From Rhizobium pisi (GTDB lineage: Bacteria > Pseudomonadota > Alphaproteobacteria > Rhizobiales > Rhizobiaceae): a stretch of 64,000 bases of DNA. Below are positions 35,161 through 44,879 of the stretch, piece by piece (the stretch's first letter is position 1; each line of letters opens with the position of its first letter). Under the pieces are notes generated by a model. It was not told the DNA's origin. It made no database searches and was given only the letters and a program-made list of their open reading frames with translations. Made by a program: the position numbers and the translations under genes. The stretch covers positions 1 to 64,000 of the forward strand of contig NZ_RJJT01000011.1 of assembly GCF_003938655.1 (NCBI RefSeq), given 5' to 3'.

Positions 35161-36105
35161 TCAACCGCCGGGTTTCATGCTGACGAGAAGACTGACGACG
35201 CGGATAACTACGGGAACGAGAACGATGATGAGGCTTACCGGAAAAAGGAACGCGCCGAGCGGCAGCAGCATTTTGACCGGCAAGGCGTTTGCCTTTTCCT
35301 CCGCACGAACAATACGGAGGTCGCGCATTTCCTTGCAGTAGACCCGCAGCGTCTGCGTTACGCTGGTCCCGAGTTCTTCCGATTGACGGAACAGAACGGA
35401 AAGGGCCCGGGCTTCGTCAATCCTGAGGCGGATGGCAAGGTTAGCGAGCGCCTCGCGCAATCGCCGGCCGCCCCGCACTTCCAGCATCATGATCGAGAGA
35501 TGCAGGCCGAAATCCTGCCGCTTGGCAACGAACTCGCGGGCAACACGGTTCGCCGCAGCCTCGATGCTCATCCCCGCATCGAGGCAGACGATCAGCATAT
35601 CCATGAAATCGGGGAAGAGGCGGCGGTACTCCCTCTCCTTGGCGCCGCCACGCCGGTCGATATAGATGTTGACCAGAATAAAGGCTACGCCCGCAGCAAA
35701 CATGGCAACGATCAGCGTCGCCACCCGCGACATGTTCGGCGCGAGCCCGTTTAGAGCCCAGACCGCCGCGACCAGCACGCTGATACAGACCACCGCGCGA
35801 ACCACCTGGAAGGTGCTCACGGCGCCGGCACCGAAATACCCCGCCCGGATCAGGCGGTTCTGGGTGGAGTTCGCATTGGTGTCACGTCGAGTAATCTCGA
35901 AATAGCGACGGATCAGGCGGTTTTCCGCCTCGCCGAGATCGGCAATCGTCGTATCGCCAAGGTGGAACTCTTCGCCTGTTGCCGCCGAGCTCTTCGATAC
36001 CCGAACCGAAACCTCGCGCTGCCGAAAAAACAATTCCGATGCCGCTGCAGAAAAGATCAGCACGGCAAAGAAGACGATGAGGTAAATTCCATACTCACTC
36101 GACAT
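35161..36105 (-). CDS. tadC: Tad pilus inner-membrane platform protein TadC
   Basis: A 314-residue protein with a T2SF (GspF-like) domain. An N-terminal helix (YLIVFFAVLIFSAAASELFF), two central helices (about 95-140), the cytoplasmic segment FPDFMDMLIVCLDAGMSIEAAANRVA and C-terminal helices (ALPVKMLLPLGAFLFPVSLI) are all visible. With TadB it forms the platform on which the ATPase CpaF acts. The start follows GAGG, which overlaps the stop of tadB; a longer frame would overlap tadB. Confidence 0.9.
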   Translation of the reverse strand: MSSEYGIYLIVFFAVLIFSAAASELFFRQREVSVRVSKSSAATGEEFHLGDTTIADLGEAENRLIRRYFEITRRDTNANSTQNRLIRAGYFGAGAVSTFQVVRAVVCISVLVAAVWALNGLAPNMSRVATLIVAMFAAGVAFILVNIYIDRRGGAKEREYRRLFPDFMDMLIVCLDAGMSIEAAANRVAREFVAKRQDFGLHLSIMMLEVRGGRRLREALANLAIRLRIDEARALSVLFRQSEELGTSVTQTLRVYCKEMRDLRIVRAEEKANALPVKMLLPLGAFLFPVSLIIVLVPVVIRVVSLLVSMKPGG

Positions 36106-36112
36106 GACCGCC

Positions 36113-37066
36113 TCAGTACTCGAAGTTGACCATCTTGTAGAGAATGACATTCCCGATCGCCATGACGGCCAGCAGCACGCTCACCACCGTGGTTCCGTGG
36201 CCGCTATCCCAGACGGGATCGAAGTAGGTCGGCGACAACGCCTTGATCATCGCGTAGAGCAGAAACGGATAGAGCGACATGAAGATCGCCGTGATGCGTC
36301 CTTCCGAGGAAATCGCCTTGACCTTTGCCTTCAGCATATACCGGTCGCGCAGCGTCTTCGACAGGTTCTGCAGGATCTCCACGAGATTTCCGCCGGTTCC
36401 CGCCTGAACGCCCAGCGATATCGCAAGCAGGTTCAGGTCCTCGACGCCGACCCGGTCGGCCAAGTTGACAAGGGCATCGTCCAGCGTCACGCCGTAGGTG
36501 AGTTCATCCGAGAGGAGACCGAATTCGGTGCCGATCGGATCAGGCATCTCGCGTGCCACCAAAGAAATCGCCGCCGGTAGAGGGTGGCCGGCGGCCAGGC
36601 TTCGATTGGCGACATCGAGCGCTTCAGGAAGCTTCAGTTCGAATTTCCTCATGCGACGCGCCCGTGCGCGCCAGACGACCAGTGCCGGGATGAGTAGGCA
36701 GACGAGGAGAAAGACGGGGATCCTAAACAGAGTGCTCGGCACGAGGAACCCCACGGCCAGCCACGTCACAAGGGCGCCCGCGATCGCAAAGAGAGCGAAT
36801 CGCCTGGCATCGAACTTGATTCCGGACTGGGCGTAGAACTGCAGCAGCCGCTGCATGATGGGGGTTTGCCGCCAACCGCCGCCGGCACCGCGCTCCTTCA
36901 GCATATCGTTATAGGTCTTGCGATGATCATCGCTGACCTCGAGCAAGCTTAGCCGATGGTTCACGGCGCGGTGGCGTTCGGATGTCTTGAAGTAGCCGCG
37001 CAATATCGCTTCGACAGCAACAAGGGCGGCGGTGAAAACAGCCGCGTAAAGGAGAGTCAGGGTCAT
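36113..37066 (-). CDS. tadB: Tad pilus inner-membrane platform protein TadB
   Basis: A 317-residue protein with the GspF-like domain (LPEALDVANRSLAAGHPLPA, then the LGVQAGTGGNLVEILQNLSK segment) and hydrophobic helices at both ends. It overlaps the stop of cpaF by 4 bases (ATGA), typical of translational coupling. It pairs with TadC. Confidence 0.92.
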   Translation of the reverse strand: MTLTLLYAAVFTAALVAVEAILRGYFKTSERHRAVNHRLSLLEVSDDHRKTYNDMLKERGAGGGWRQTPIMQRLLQFYAQSGIKFDARRFALFAIAGALVTWLAVGFLVPSTLFRIPVFLLVCLLIPALVVWRARARRMRKFELKLPEALDVANRSLAAGHPLPAAISLVAREMPDPIGTEFGLLSDELTYGVTLDDALVNLADRVGVEDLNLLAISLGVQAGTGGNLVEILQNLSKTLRDRYMLKAKVKAISSEGRITAIFMSLYPFLLYAMIKALSPTYFDPVWDSGHGTTVVSVLLAVMAIGNVILYKMVNFEY

Positions 37067-38496
37067 TGAACGGGTCCCGTTTGCAGCGGTTTGCCGGGAT
37101 CAAAAATCGTCAAAGGGACCTCGATCCCGAGTTCGGCAAATTCCTCGACGAACCGCGGCCGGATGCCGGTGGCGCGGAATTCTCCATGGATCCGCCCGCC
37201 TTCATCGGTGCTGATTTTCTTGAATTTCATAATCTCCTGCATCTGCACGACTTCGCCCTCCATGCCGGTGATCTCGGAAATCGAGACAACCTTGCGGCTG
37301 CCGTCGCTTAGGCGCTGGACCTGCACGATCATGGTGATGGCGGACGAGATCTGCGAGCGAATGCTCAACTGCGACATCGGCATCCCTGCCATGCCGACCA
37401 TCTGCTCGAGCCGCCCGACGGCGTCGCGCGGCGTGTTGGCGTGAATGGTCGTCATCGACCCCTCGTGACCGGTATTCATCGCCTGCAGCATGTCGAACGC
37501 CTCGTCACCGCGTACTTCGCCGACGATGATGCGGTCGGGACGCATGCGCAGGGCGTTTTTCAAAAGTTCGCGTTGCCGGATCTCGTTGCGTCCGTCGAGC
37601 GTCGGCGGCCGGGTTTCCAAACGCCCGACATGTGGCTGCTGCAGTTGAAGCTCGGCCGCGTCCTCGATGGTGATCAGGCGCTCCTTTGGAGAAATCTGCG
37701 ACGAGAGCGCGTTCAGCAAGGTGGTCTTGCCAGAACCGGTGCCGCCTGAAATGACCATGGACACCTTGCCCTTGACCGCGGCGCTGAGGAGGATGCGCAT
37801 CGCATCGGCCATGGCGCCATATTGCACCAGGCGCTCCATTGTCAGCGGCTTGCGCGTGAATTTACGAATGGAAACGAGCGGCCCATCGACCGAGATCGGC
37901 CTGATGGCGACGTTGACACGCGAGCCATCCTTGAGGCGGGCGTCAACCATCGGTGTTGACTCGTCGACACGGCGGCCAACCGCCGAGACGATCTTGTTGA
38001 TCACCCGAAGGAGATGGTCCTCGTCTTTGAACCGCACGGCGGTGCTCTCGAGCTTGCCGCTCCGCTCGACATAGACGCTGTTGTAGCCGTTGATGAGAAT
38101 ATCTGCGATTGTGTCGTCGGCCAGCAGCGGCTCGATCGGTCCCAGCCCGAGCATCTCGTCGGTAATATCGCGGATCAGATCATTGATTTCCTTGGCATTC
38201 AGCGGAAAGTTGTTGGTCCGGATATAGTCCTTGACCAACGGCCGGATCTCGGTGGCGATCTCCTCGTTGTCGAGTGTGTCGAGGATCCCGAGGTTGATGC
38301 GATCGAGCAGGTAGCGGTGCAGGTTGACCCGCTCGGAAACCATGTCCGGCCCGAGCGAAGCCTCTTCGCCACTCGCCGTGGGTTGGGCAGGCATGTTCTC
38401 AACTGCGCCGACCAAAGACAGTTCGGCCGCCTCCAGATGTTCCCGGCTTTCCGGCTCCCGCTGCTTGTAGAAACGCCCCATGATACCGTTCGCCAT
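37063..38496 (-). CDS. cpaF: Tad pilus assembly ATPase CpaF/TadA
   Basis: A 477-residue VirB11/GspE-type hexameric ATPase that drives Flp pilin assembly. Walker A is [12 protein letters not shown] near residue 250-260, the Asp/Glu box and Walker B region are [20 protein letters not shown], and the conserved histidine box is [12 protein letters not shown]. Length fits the family. The N-terminal 50 residues are unstructured. It follows the L,D-transpeptidase gene by 19 bases. Confidence 0.95.
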   Translation of the reverse strand: MANGIMGRFYKQREPESREHLEAAELSLVGAVENMPAQPTASGEEASLGPDMVSERVNLHRYLLDRINLGILDTLDNEEIATEIRPLVKDYIRTNNFPLNAKEINDLIRDITDEMLGLGPIEPLLADDTIADILINGYNSVYVERSGKLESTAVRFKDEDHLLRVINKIVSAVGRRVDESTPMVDARLKDGSRVNVAIRPISVDGPLVSIRKFTRKPLTMERLVQYGAMADAMRILLSAAVKGKVSMVISGGTGSGKTTLLNALSSQISPKERLITIEDAAELQLQQPHVGRLETRPPTLDGRNEIRQRELLKNALRMRPDRIIVGEVRGDEAFDMLQAMNTGHEGSMTTIHANTPRDAVGRLEQMVGMAGMPMSQLSIRSQISSAITMIVQVQRLSDGSRKVVSISEITGMEGEVVQMQEIMKFKKISTDEGGRIHGEFRATGIRPRFVEEFAELGIEVPLTIFDPGKPLQTGPVQ

Positions 38497-38515
38497 GTTT
38501 CCCGCCCCCGAACTC

Positions 38516-39088
38516 TTATTTTACAATGACCGTGGAACCGACTTTCACCCTCTGATAGAGATCGATGACGTCGGCATTGCTCATGCGAAAACAGCCCGAT
38601 GACGCGAAACCGCCGACCGTCGACTGCTCGTTCGTTCCATGAATGCGGTAGAGCGTGTCGGTCCCGCCCTTGTAGAGATAGATCCCGCGAGCACCCAATG
38701 GATTGAGCGGCCCGGCAGGTACCAGGTCCGGAAGTCCAGCCGCGCGCGCCTTCATCTCGGCAGGCGGGCGCCAGTCAGGCCACTCTGCCTTGCGTCCAAC
38801 CTTGACCGTACCGCTCCAGCGAAATCCGTCTCGTCCGACGCCGATTTTGTAACGGATCGCGCGTCCTTCGGAGATGACGAGATCCAGCGTACGATTGCCG
38901 CTGACGATGACGATAGTCCCAGCCGCGTACCTTTTTTCGATCGTCACCACGGCGCTTGTCGTCGGCCCAAGGCTTCGCGGCACAAGCCCGCCTGCCGCGG
39001 CATCTCCGACAGCGGCCAGAATTGCCAAAACCGCAAGGCCGACATCGGCGGCGCAGGACCTTATGCGCCCATTGTCGATCGACCTCAT
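38516..39088 (-). CDS. L,D-transpeptidase (YkuD) inside the Tad operon
   Basis: A 190-residue exported protein: hydrophobic signal (VGLAVLAILAAVGDAAAG) then a YkuD domain (about 45-189) with the catalytic set His150 in RIHGTNE and Cys166 in SSGCFRMS. It would cross-link peptidoglycan 3-3 or attach proteins to it. Its start overlaps the end of cpaE by 4 bases and it lies 19 bases before cpaF, so it is a true operon member. It resembles the lipoprotein enzyme at 57.5 kb (shared NPLGAR, then YLY.GG.DT and RIHGTN). Likely role: local wall remodelling at the pilus base (inference). Confidence 0.88.
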   Translation of the reverse strand: MRSIDNGRIRSCAADVGLAVLAILAAVGDAAAGGLVPRSLGPTTSAVVTIEKRYAAGTIVIVSGNRTLDLVISEGRAIRYKIGVGRDGFRWSGTVKVGRKAEWPDWRPPAEMKARAAGLPDLVPAGPLNPLGARGIYLYKGGTDTLYRIHGTNEQSTVGGFASSGCFRMSNADVIDLYQRVKVGSTVIVK

Positions 39089-40227
39089 CGCACCAGTGCT
39101 CCAAGCTTACCGACCGCGCCGCAGAAGCGCGCCCGGGAATTCACTTGAAATGGCAGCACGCCGCGGTTGACCGCCTCGCTCAAAGTATCCCAGTCATCCG
39201 CAATGACATGCGTCGGGATCTCCTTGAATATCTTTTCCGTTTGTTGTCGGCGCAGGCCGAGGCCGAAAAGCTTGGAGCGGTATTTGTTGATGACGATGAA
39301 TATCTGATCCGAACTGCCACGCAGCCGTACCAGATTGGCAAACAAATCCTTGGCTTGAGAAAGTGCAGGGACCGTCATTTCGGTGACGATGCAGACGCTG
39401 TTGACCGAAGTGAGCACCTCGTATTTCCACGGCGTGTCATAATAGGGAATGTCGATGATCGTATGGTCGCTCTCGAAGGCGGCCACGTCGAGCATACGCA
39501 GCACGAGTTCCCTGCCCTTCGGTGCCAAAAGGACTGATGGCTGCTTGAAGGACAGCAGTGAAAAGCCCCCCGAATGACGCTTTCGCACCAGATCGATGAA
39601 TTCCAGATCGACCCGGGAAGGATTGGCGATGACTGGTTTCAAGTCGTAGTCGTTGACGAGGTTGAGATAGTAGCCAAGCGTCCCGGAGCAAAAATCCATG
39701 TCGAACAGGTCAATCCGAGGCGTGGAATTCTTGGTCGGCTGGGCCAGCACATGTGCAAGCGACGAAGCGATCATGCTGGCGCCTGCGCCACCGACGGCTG
39801 AGACCACGGCATGCACCCGGCTGTCGCTGGCTCCAGTGCCTGGCGCATGGGTCGAAATCATGTCGATCAGTGCGCGGCGCTCGAGCGGCTTCTTCAGCCA
39901 GTCATTGCCGTTCAGGCGGAAGAGCAGCCGCAGCATGTCATCCGGCAGGTCTTCGGAAACGACGACGAGCGGAATGTCCCGATAGCTGGTGCGAAATGCG
40001 AAAAGCTCCGGCTGGTGCAGCAAATTCCCGTTGTCGACGTCGAGAACGATCAGGTCGAACTTCGTCGGATCGAAACGGCCCTTTTCCCCCAGCGCCTTCA
40101 GCGCCAGATGGCGGACATCGTAACGCGAAAGCGACCCGAACGTATCGAGCATGAAGCTCGCTGCAGCCGCATCGTCGGAGAGAACCAGGATCTTGGTAGA
40201 TGCGGCAATGTTCATGTGAGCTGTCAT
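39085..40227 (-). CDS. cpaE: Tad pilus localisation ATPase CpaE/TadZ
   Basis: A 380-residue protein: N-terminal receiver-like domain (about 10-125, LIVLDVDNGNLL) and a MinD/ParA-type domain (about 135-375). The P-loop is VVSAVGGAGASMIASSLAHV and lacks the usual lysines, a feature also seen in other CpaE proteins (GG.GAS), so ATP use may be reduced. It places the pilus machine at the cell pole in Caulobacter. Codons overlap those of the L,D-transpeptidase gene. Confidence 0.88.
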   Translation of the reverse strand: MTAHMNIAASTKILVLSDDAAAASFMLDTFGSLSRYDVRHLALKALGEKGRFDPTKFDLIVLDVDNGNLLHQPELFAFRTSYRDIPLVVVSEDLPDDMLRLLFRLNGNDWLKKPLERRALIDMISTHAPGTGASDSRVHAVVSAVGGAGASMIASSLAHVLAQPTKNSTPRIDLFDMDFCSGTLGYYLNLVNDYDLKPVIANPSRVDLEFIDLVRKRHSGGFSLLSFKQPSVLLAPKGRELVLRMLDVAAFESDHTIIDIPYYDTPWKYEVLTSVNSVCIVTEMTVPALSQAKDLFANLVRLRGSSDQIFIVINKYRSKLFGLGLRRQQTEKIFKEIPTHVIADDWDTLSEAVNRGVLPFQVNSRARFCGAVGKLGALVR

Positions 40228-40256
40228 TTTCGCTTTCCTACGCGTAATTTAAGGAG

Positions 40257-40880
40257 TCAGCAGGTTGAGCACGTCTTTAGATCTTCCGTCGTGATCGTCA
40301 CCGGATGAGCCGGGATGGTGACGTCGTTAAGTCCCAGCAGCCCGCCGAGGATCGGCAGATCGAAGGTGATATTGCGCACCTCCAGCCGCATCGTCAGCAC
40401 AGGCCCGTCCGGCCGGCCCCAATAGCCGAGCCCCGATCGCTGATAGGTGACCATCAGCTTATCCGGCGTGATGCGCCAATTGAGGTCGCAAATGCCGGGG
40501 TGAGGATCAGTTCCCGCGCTGCAAGCGCCGTCGCTCCCCAGGACGATCCGGTTCAATGCCGCCGTGCAGTTGGCAAGAGCCGGTCCGCAGGTCGAGGATA
40601 TTGTTGCATCGTTCGGCGCCGCTTTGCCGTTGTTGAGTGGATCGGCAGCTCCGACCGGGAAAACGGCATTGAAATTCGTTGTCACCGGATCGGATACAGC
40701 GGCCAAACGGGCACCATATTGCAGTGCCTTGACCGTCTGATTCCACTGAGACATTGCATAGCCGAACTCGATGAAGGCGGCGAATACCAGCATGACGATC
40801 GGAAAGGTAAGCAATGCTTCGATAAGGCTGGCACCACTGCTATCCTGCCAGAATGTCCTGATCGCCCGAAAGGTCACCAT
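40257..40880 (-). CDS. TadE-like minor pseudopilin 1
   Basis: A 207-residue protein with a TadE N-terminus: a short charged leader, then DSSGASLIEALLTFPIVMLV and AAFIEFGYAMSQWNQTVKAL. The Glu (E of SLIEALL) is the conserved residue of pseudopilins. The rest is a periplasmic domain with six Cys residues, including a C-terminal CSTC. It overlaps the preceding tadE gene by 7 bases. Confidence 0.82.
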   Translation of the reverse strand: MVTFRAIRTFWQDSSGASLIEALLTFPIVMLVFAAFIEFGYAMSQWNQTVKALQYGARLAAVSDPVTTNFNAVFPVGAADPLNNGKAAPNDATISSTCGPALANCTAALNRIVLGSDGACSAGTDPHPGICDLNWRITPDKLMVTYQRSGLGYWGRPDGPVLTMRLEVRNITFDLPILGGLLGLNDVTIPAHPVTITTEDLKTCSTC

Positions 40881-41353
40881 CCGATGTATCTCTCTTCGTG
40901 GGAGGAACTGATCGTGATCGCATCGATTCCCAGAAAGCCGAACACCGGCGAAGCCTGGTAAAGATGAGCAGTGGAAATGGTGATGTTCCCGTCTGCATCG
41001 GGTGCAGTGATGGTGATATCGGCAGCGTTCGTCCAGCCGGGTACACGGGGTTGAGCGTCTGCCGCAGGTGTTTGGGTTCCGTAAAAGGCGATCGTCTTCG
41101 CAGTCGCCTGATTACATGTCGGCACATAGGTTCCCGACGCCGGTCGGCATCGCGAAAGGTAACGCCCCGCATCGCGCAAGCCTGCGTCGATCTGCATACG
41201 CTGCCAGAAGATGCTGCCAAACTCCAGTATCCCCGCCGCAAAGAACGTCACAAAGGGAATGGCGAGCAACGCTTCGGCAAGCACCGCGCCTTCCTCCCGC
41301 CGCCAGAAGCCGAGGCAAAGCCGATGCCTGATAAAGTTGCGGAGCGCCATCAT
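40874..41353 (-). CDS. tadE: TadE-like minor pseudopilin 2
   Basis: A 159-residue protein with the TadE motif EEGAVLAEALLAIPFVTFFA, then AGILEFGSIFWQR, and a short extracytoplasmic domain with two Cys. Minor pseudopilins are thought to prime or cap the Flp pilus. It overlaps tadG by 4 bases. Confidence 0.85.
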   Translation of the reverse strand: MMALRNFIRHRLCLGFWRREEGAVLAEALLAIPFVTFFAAGILEFGSIFWQRMQIDAGLRDAGRYLSRCRPASGTYVPTCNQATAKTIAFYGTQTPAADAQPRVPGWTNAADITITAPDADGNITISTAHLYQASPVFGFLGIDAITISSSHEERYIGW

Positions 41354-42957
41354 CTGACCAGCTCCGCTTCTTCCCGCAGGAATTCGTCCAGCGTACCGCG
41401 ACCACCCTTGCCGGTGATGTCGATCATCTCCAGGGAAAGGTATCGTTCGCCGGCATCCTTTATCGCCGGCTTGGTCAGGAACATGCGCGCGAAGGCCACG
41501 GCGCGAGTGGCCTTATGACCGTTTAGATGGCCGACTGAGGCTTCATAGCCACAATTGACAATGGCTGAGAAGATCTCGCGGCGATCACCATATTCGGCCG
41601 CCGTATAGTTCGAAAGGTCCGGGCCGCTATAGCACTGGCCGCCAGTTGCCGGTGTTCCGGTCTCACCATTCGCCGAGGCATGGCTGATGAGAGACGGGTT
41701 TGCAAGCTCGTAACGATAAACATCGTAAGCGGAGGGTTGGCCTGGTGTTCCAGTCGGCGCTGGATAACTGGAGTAGTTGCTCAGGACCGTGCTCACCGAG
41801 GGCACGGCCGTTCCCTGCGCGACGTTCCAATATGTCGTGTACTGCCAATTGTTGCTGCTGCTGATCTGGCCGCCGGAAAGCGAGGTCATGGCCGCTCCGT
41901 AGCCTAGCGGCAAAGCCTTGGTGGCATCGCCGACAACGGCTCCGACCGTGACCGGATTGTAGGTATCGCAGGCCTTCTTTCCCTTACCGGTGATTGTCTG
42001 AGCGGAGCGTACGTTTTGGGCGGGTCGGTAACGATAATCTCCGTTCGCCTTGTTAAAGGATGAGGAGTAATAGCCGAAGCGCGTATTCACGCCGTCCTCG
42101 ACTGGCCCCGCCATTGCGCCGGTCTCCGTATCGAGGCTGTCCTGTGTGTAGCAGGTACCAGGATTGCCGGTGGCAAGAGCCTCCGCCAGGACGGACGCAC
42201 CATTGCCCAGGGGGGTCCGCAGGAACCCGAAATTGCCGGGACCGGGATTGGACGCCGAAGTGCTGTGAAGCTCGATCTGTCGCCCGTAGAGATTGCCGGC
42301 CGCAAAATTGGTGTGCAAGGCCGCAGCTGCAGTTTCGCTGGCGCTTTCACTCGTGTTCCCCGCCGGCTCGAACGGATTGCAGATAAAGATCGGCGTCACG
42401 TCGCAGGCGCTGGCGTGGTATACCGCCACGGCGTCGGCAGAGATGTTGATCGTATTGCGGGTGAAGCCAACCGGGATCGGAAAGATCGTCGTCATCGCCT
42501 GCGGCTTGGCGATGACCCAGGCGTAGGAAGCTTCGCTGGCCGTTGTCGTTTCCATCGAAGACGGGATGGGCGTATCGTCGTCGGCCGGGATGCTCTTCAG
42601 AAAAAGCACGGTGACCGTGCTCCCGGCATCGTTTCCGGCATGGTAGGCCACGGTAATATAAGAGCCAAGCGACATGCCGGTCCCGCCGCCTGAAAAAGCC
42701 GCACTATTGGCGATTTTCTCGACCGCCGTTTGTGCCCTCGAAATGGCATCATCGCGGCCATCGAGTTCGCGGGCTCCGGCCAGCGCCATCGCATCGACCG
42801 CGTTCTGGAGATCAGTATGGAGGTTGCTGCTGCGGCCGACATCGATGATCAGAAGCGAAAAGCCGAGAAGCATTGGCATGGCGATGAGCGTCAAGGCGAT
42901 GACATAGCCACGATGATCGTTCCAGAACCGTCTGACAACCCTGCTCAGCATTGGCAT
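41350..42957 (-). CDS. tadG: TadG-like pilus protein
   Basis: A 535-residue protein. The N-terminal TadG domain is HRGYVIALTLIAMPMLLGFS, then DVGRSSNLHTDLQNAVDAMA and LAGARELDG, with one membrane helix. A long, Ser/Thr/Gly-rich extracytoplasmic region follows. No von Willebrand MIDAS motif is visible. Repeated Asn/Ser/Thr tracts and variable composition are usual for this component. Fourth in the operon after flp-cpaB-cpaC and a small lipoprotein, counting CpaC as third. Confidence 0.85.
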   Translation of the reverse strand: MPMLSRVVRRFWNDHRGYVIALTLIAMPMLLGFSLLIIDVGRSSNLHTDLQNAVDAMALAGARELDGRDDAISRAQTAVEKIANSAAFSGGGTGMSLGSYITVAYHAGNDAGSTVTVLFLKSIPADDDTPIPSSMETTTASEASYAWVIAKPQAMTTIFPIPVGFTRNTINISADAVAVYHASACDVTPIFICNPFEPAGNTSESASETAAAALHTNFAAGNLYGRQIELHSTSASNPGPGNFGFLRTPLGNGASVLAEALATGNPGTCYTQDSLDTETGAMAGPVEDGVNTRFGYYSSSFNKANGDYRYRPAQNVRSAQTITGKGKKACDTYNPVTVGAVVGDATKALPLGYGAAMTSLSGGQISSSNNWQYTTYWNVAQGTAVPSVSTVLSNYSSYPAPTGTPGQPSAYDVYRYELANPSLISHASANGETGTPATGGQCYSGPDLSNYTAAEYGDRREIFSAIVNCGYEASVGHLNGHKATRAVAFARMFLTKPAIKDAGERYLSLEMIDITGKGGRGTLDEFLREEAELVR

Positions 42958-43045
42958 ACCCCCATCACGGCGCTATCGCCGTGACGACCCTGTTTCGTGC
43001 ATTTTCCCTTCCGGCGCGCGGCCGCCGTTCATGCCTTTCGAACAG

Positions 43046-43351
43046 CTACTGGCTAACAGTGGCCCCACTGGACGCACCATTGGCCTCCATGGCCGGCGGC
43101 TGAATAACGCCCGCCCCGCCGTTCTGGTACTGAGTGACCACCCTGCGGATCACCTTGCCGTCGCTTGCGATACGGGTTCGCTGAGCTTCCGGCGGGAACG
43201 GGTCCTCGGTATGGATCGCCTTGTTGGCTTCCATCGCGTTGCCGGCCCCGAAGGTGATGGTGTCGCGATGGTTCATGTAATCGGCGCAGCCCGAAGCCAG
43301 GCCGGCGGCTGCAAGGACGAGAAGGACGCGCTTAGCGTTTTGTAAGAGCAA
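43046..43351 (-). CDS. Small Tad-locus lipoprotein
   Basis: A 101-residue protein with a lipobox LASGC (Cys22) followed by ADYMNHRDTITFGAGNAMEA and NKAIHTEDPFPP. This segment recurs in small lipoproteins found after cpaC in alphaproteobacterial Tad clusters, where they take the place of CpaD. It overlaps the 3' end of cpaC by about 20 bases. Likely a periplasmic factor for the secretin. Confidence 0.78.
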   Translation of the reverse strand: MLLQNAKRVLLVLAAAGLASGCADYMNHRDTITFGAGNAMEANKAIHTEDPFPPEAQRTRIASDGKVIRRVVTQYQNGGAGVIQPPAMEANGASSGATVSQ

Positions 43352-44879
43352 CTTGGCCTCCCTGGTTCAGGTCGAGACGATGGCCATAAGGCCCAGTCAC
43401 ACCTACGCCATTGCGAAAGCGTCGGAGCATATCCTTGTCGACCTCCAGGACACCGAGCGCGAAAAGCTCGGCGTCGTTGGACGAACGCGTCTGATCGAGC
43501 GGACTGTAGAGGTCTTCACCCGGGCGGGCCGGCCGCACAATGTGCGGAGTGACGACGATAACGAGGTCGGATTCCTTCTTCTGGAAACTCGTCGAACGGA
43601 ACAGTGCGCCGAGGACCGGTATCTGCCCGAGGCCAGGCAGTTGCTGGATGTCTTTGGCATTGATCGACTGCAGCAGGCCCGCCATGGCAAAGCTCTGGCC
43701 GTCGCGAAGCGCTACCGTGGTGCTGGCAGCGCGCGAGATGAAACCCGGATTGCCGTTGACGTTGATCGACGGATCAATCTCGGAAACCTCAGGCTCGATC
43801 TCCAAATTGATGACGCCGTCGTCAAGCACCACCGGCTTGAAGGTCAGCCGCACACCAAAGGGGCGATAGTCCGTCTCGGTGGCGACTGTCGTGCCGTTGT
43901 TCGTCGTCTTCAGGATCGGCACTTCACCGCCGGCATGGAAGCTGGCGGTCGAGCCGCTCATTGCGATGAGGTTGGGCTGAGCCAGACGACGCACCAATCC
44001 CTTCTGCTCGAGCGCGTTGATGACCACGTCGATGCGGCCGCCCGAAATTTCCAGAACCTTGGCGATCAACTGGCCGAAGGGTAGCATACCTGTTGCCGCA
44101 CCCTTGGGGTCAACGAGGGTACGTACCAGGCTGCCGTTATCGTCCACGCCGATACCCTGGCTGGTCGTTGCCTTGCCGATGCCGTTGTTGCCGCGCCCGG
44201 ACCAGCCGATCCCGAGGTCACGACCCGTCTGGCGTGAGGCTTCAATGACACGGACCTCCAGCATCACCTGCTGGCTGTCGCTGACGCGCAACTGGTTCAG
44301 CACCGGTTGGTCGGAGTAGGACTGGGCGACTTCCATCACCCGCTGCAATTCGACGCCGTCACGGACCATGCCTGTCAGGCGAATGCGATCGTTGGAGTTG
44401 ACCACGGTAACCCGGGCCGAGGGCGCGGCAGAGCGAATGGCGGCGGCGACTTCGGTGAAATCGCTGGCAACGCGGATGTCGATGACACCGAGAAGCGCCT
44501 TGTCGTCGCCATAGACCGAGATATTGGTGGCGCCGATCTTCTTGCCACGAATGAACAGCGACTTGTCGGAAAGCGGCACCACGTCGATCATTTCGGCGTT
44601 GCCGATGACGAGATCGCCGAAGGGCTGGCCGGTATTGAGTGTCAGCGTCGCGTTCGGAGGCAATGTCACATGCTGGACCGATTTGCCTAAGGTGACCGAC
44701 TTTTCCTGTGCGTTGGCGCAGCCGGCAAATCCAGGCCCTAAACACACACAGGCCGAAAACACTGCCGCCAGTGCCGCAAGGCTTTTCGTCCCTGCGATTC
44801 TTCTCTTGCCATTCGCCATGCCTGCGTTAGCCCCCCTCATTCGGCTGACCGCACCTGCGGCAGGCCGCATAAACATCAT
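43332..44879 (-). CDS. cpaC: Tad pilus outer-membrane secretin CpaC/RcpA
   Basis: About 515 residues. A signal sequence is near residues 20-60 (an alternative start at 44819 would give MANGKRRIAGTKS... and a normal signal peptide). A pilus-assembly N-domain (about 60-130, TLTLNTGQPFGDLVIGNAEM), a BON-like part and a secretin C-domain (about 215-450, VMLEVRVIEASRQTGRDLGI; VINALEQKGLVRRLAQPNL; SFHAGGEVPI) follow. It forms the outer-membrane channel for the pilus. The start at 44879 overlaps the stop of cpaB (ATGA). Confidence 0.92.
   Translation of the reverse strand: MMFMRPAAGAVSRMRGANAGMANGKRRIAGTKSLAALAAVFSACVCLGPGFAGCANAQEKSVTLGKSVQHVTLPPNATLTLNTGQPFGDLVIGNAEMIDVVPLSDKSLFIRGKKIGATNISVYGDDKALLGVIDIRVASDFTEVAAAIRSAAPSARVTVVNSNDRIRLTGMVRDGVELQRVMEVAQSYSDQPVLNQLRVSDSQQVMLEVRVIEASRQTGRDLGIGWSGRGNNGIGKATTSQGIGVDDNGSLVRTLVDPKGAATGMLPFGQLIAKVLEISGGRIDVVINALEQKGLVRRLAQPNLIAMSGSTASFHAGGEVPILKTTNNGTTVATETDYRPFGVRLTFKPVVLDDGVINLEIEPEVSEIDPSINVNGNPGFISRAASTTVALRDGQSFAMAGLLQSINAKDIQQLPGLGQIPVLGALFRSTSFQKKESDLVIVVTPHIVRPARPGEDLYSPLDQTRSSNDAELFALGVLEVDKDMLRRFRNGVGVTGPYGHRLDLNQGGQVALTKR

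Noticed and set aside
39085..40227. CpaE as inactive because the P-loop lysines are missing
   Set aside because: Other CpaE proteins show the same GG.GAS-type loop, so this is a family trait and not a mutation of this copy.
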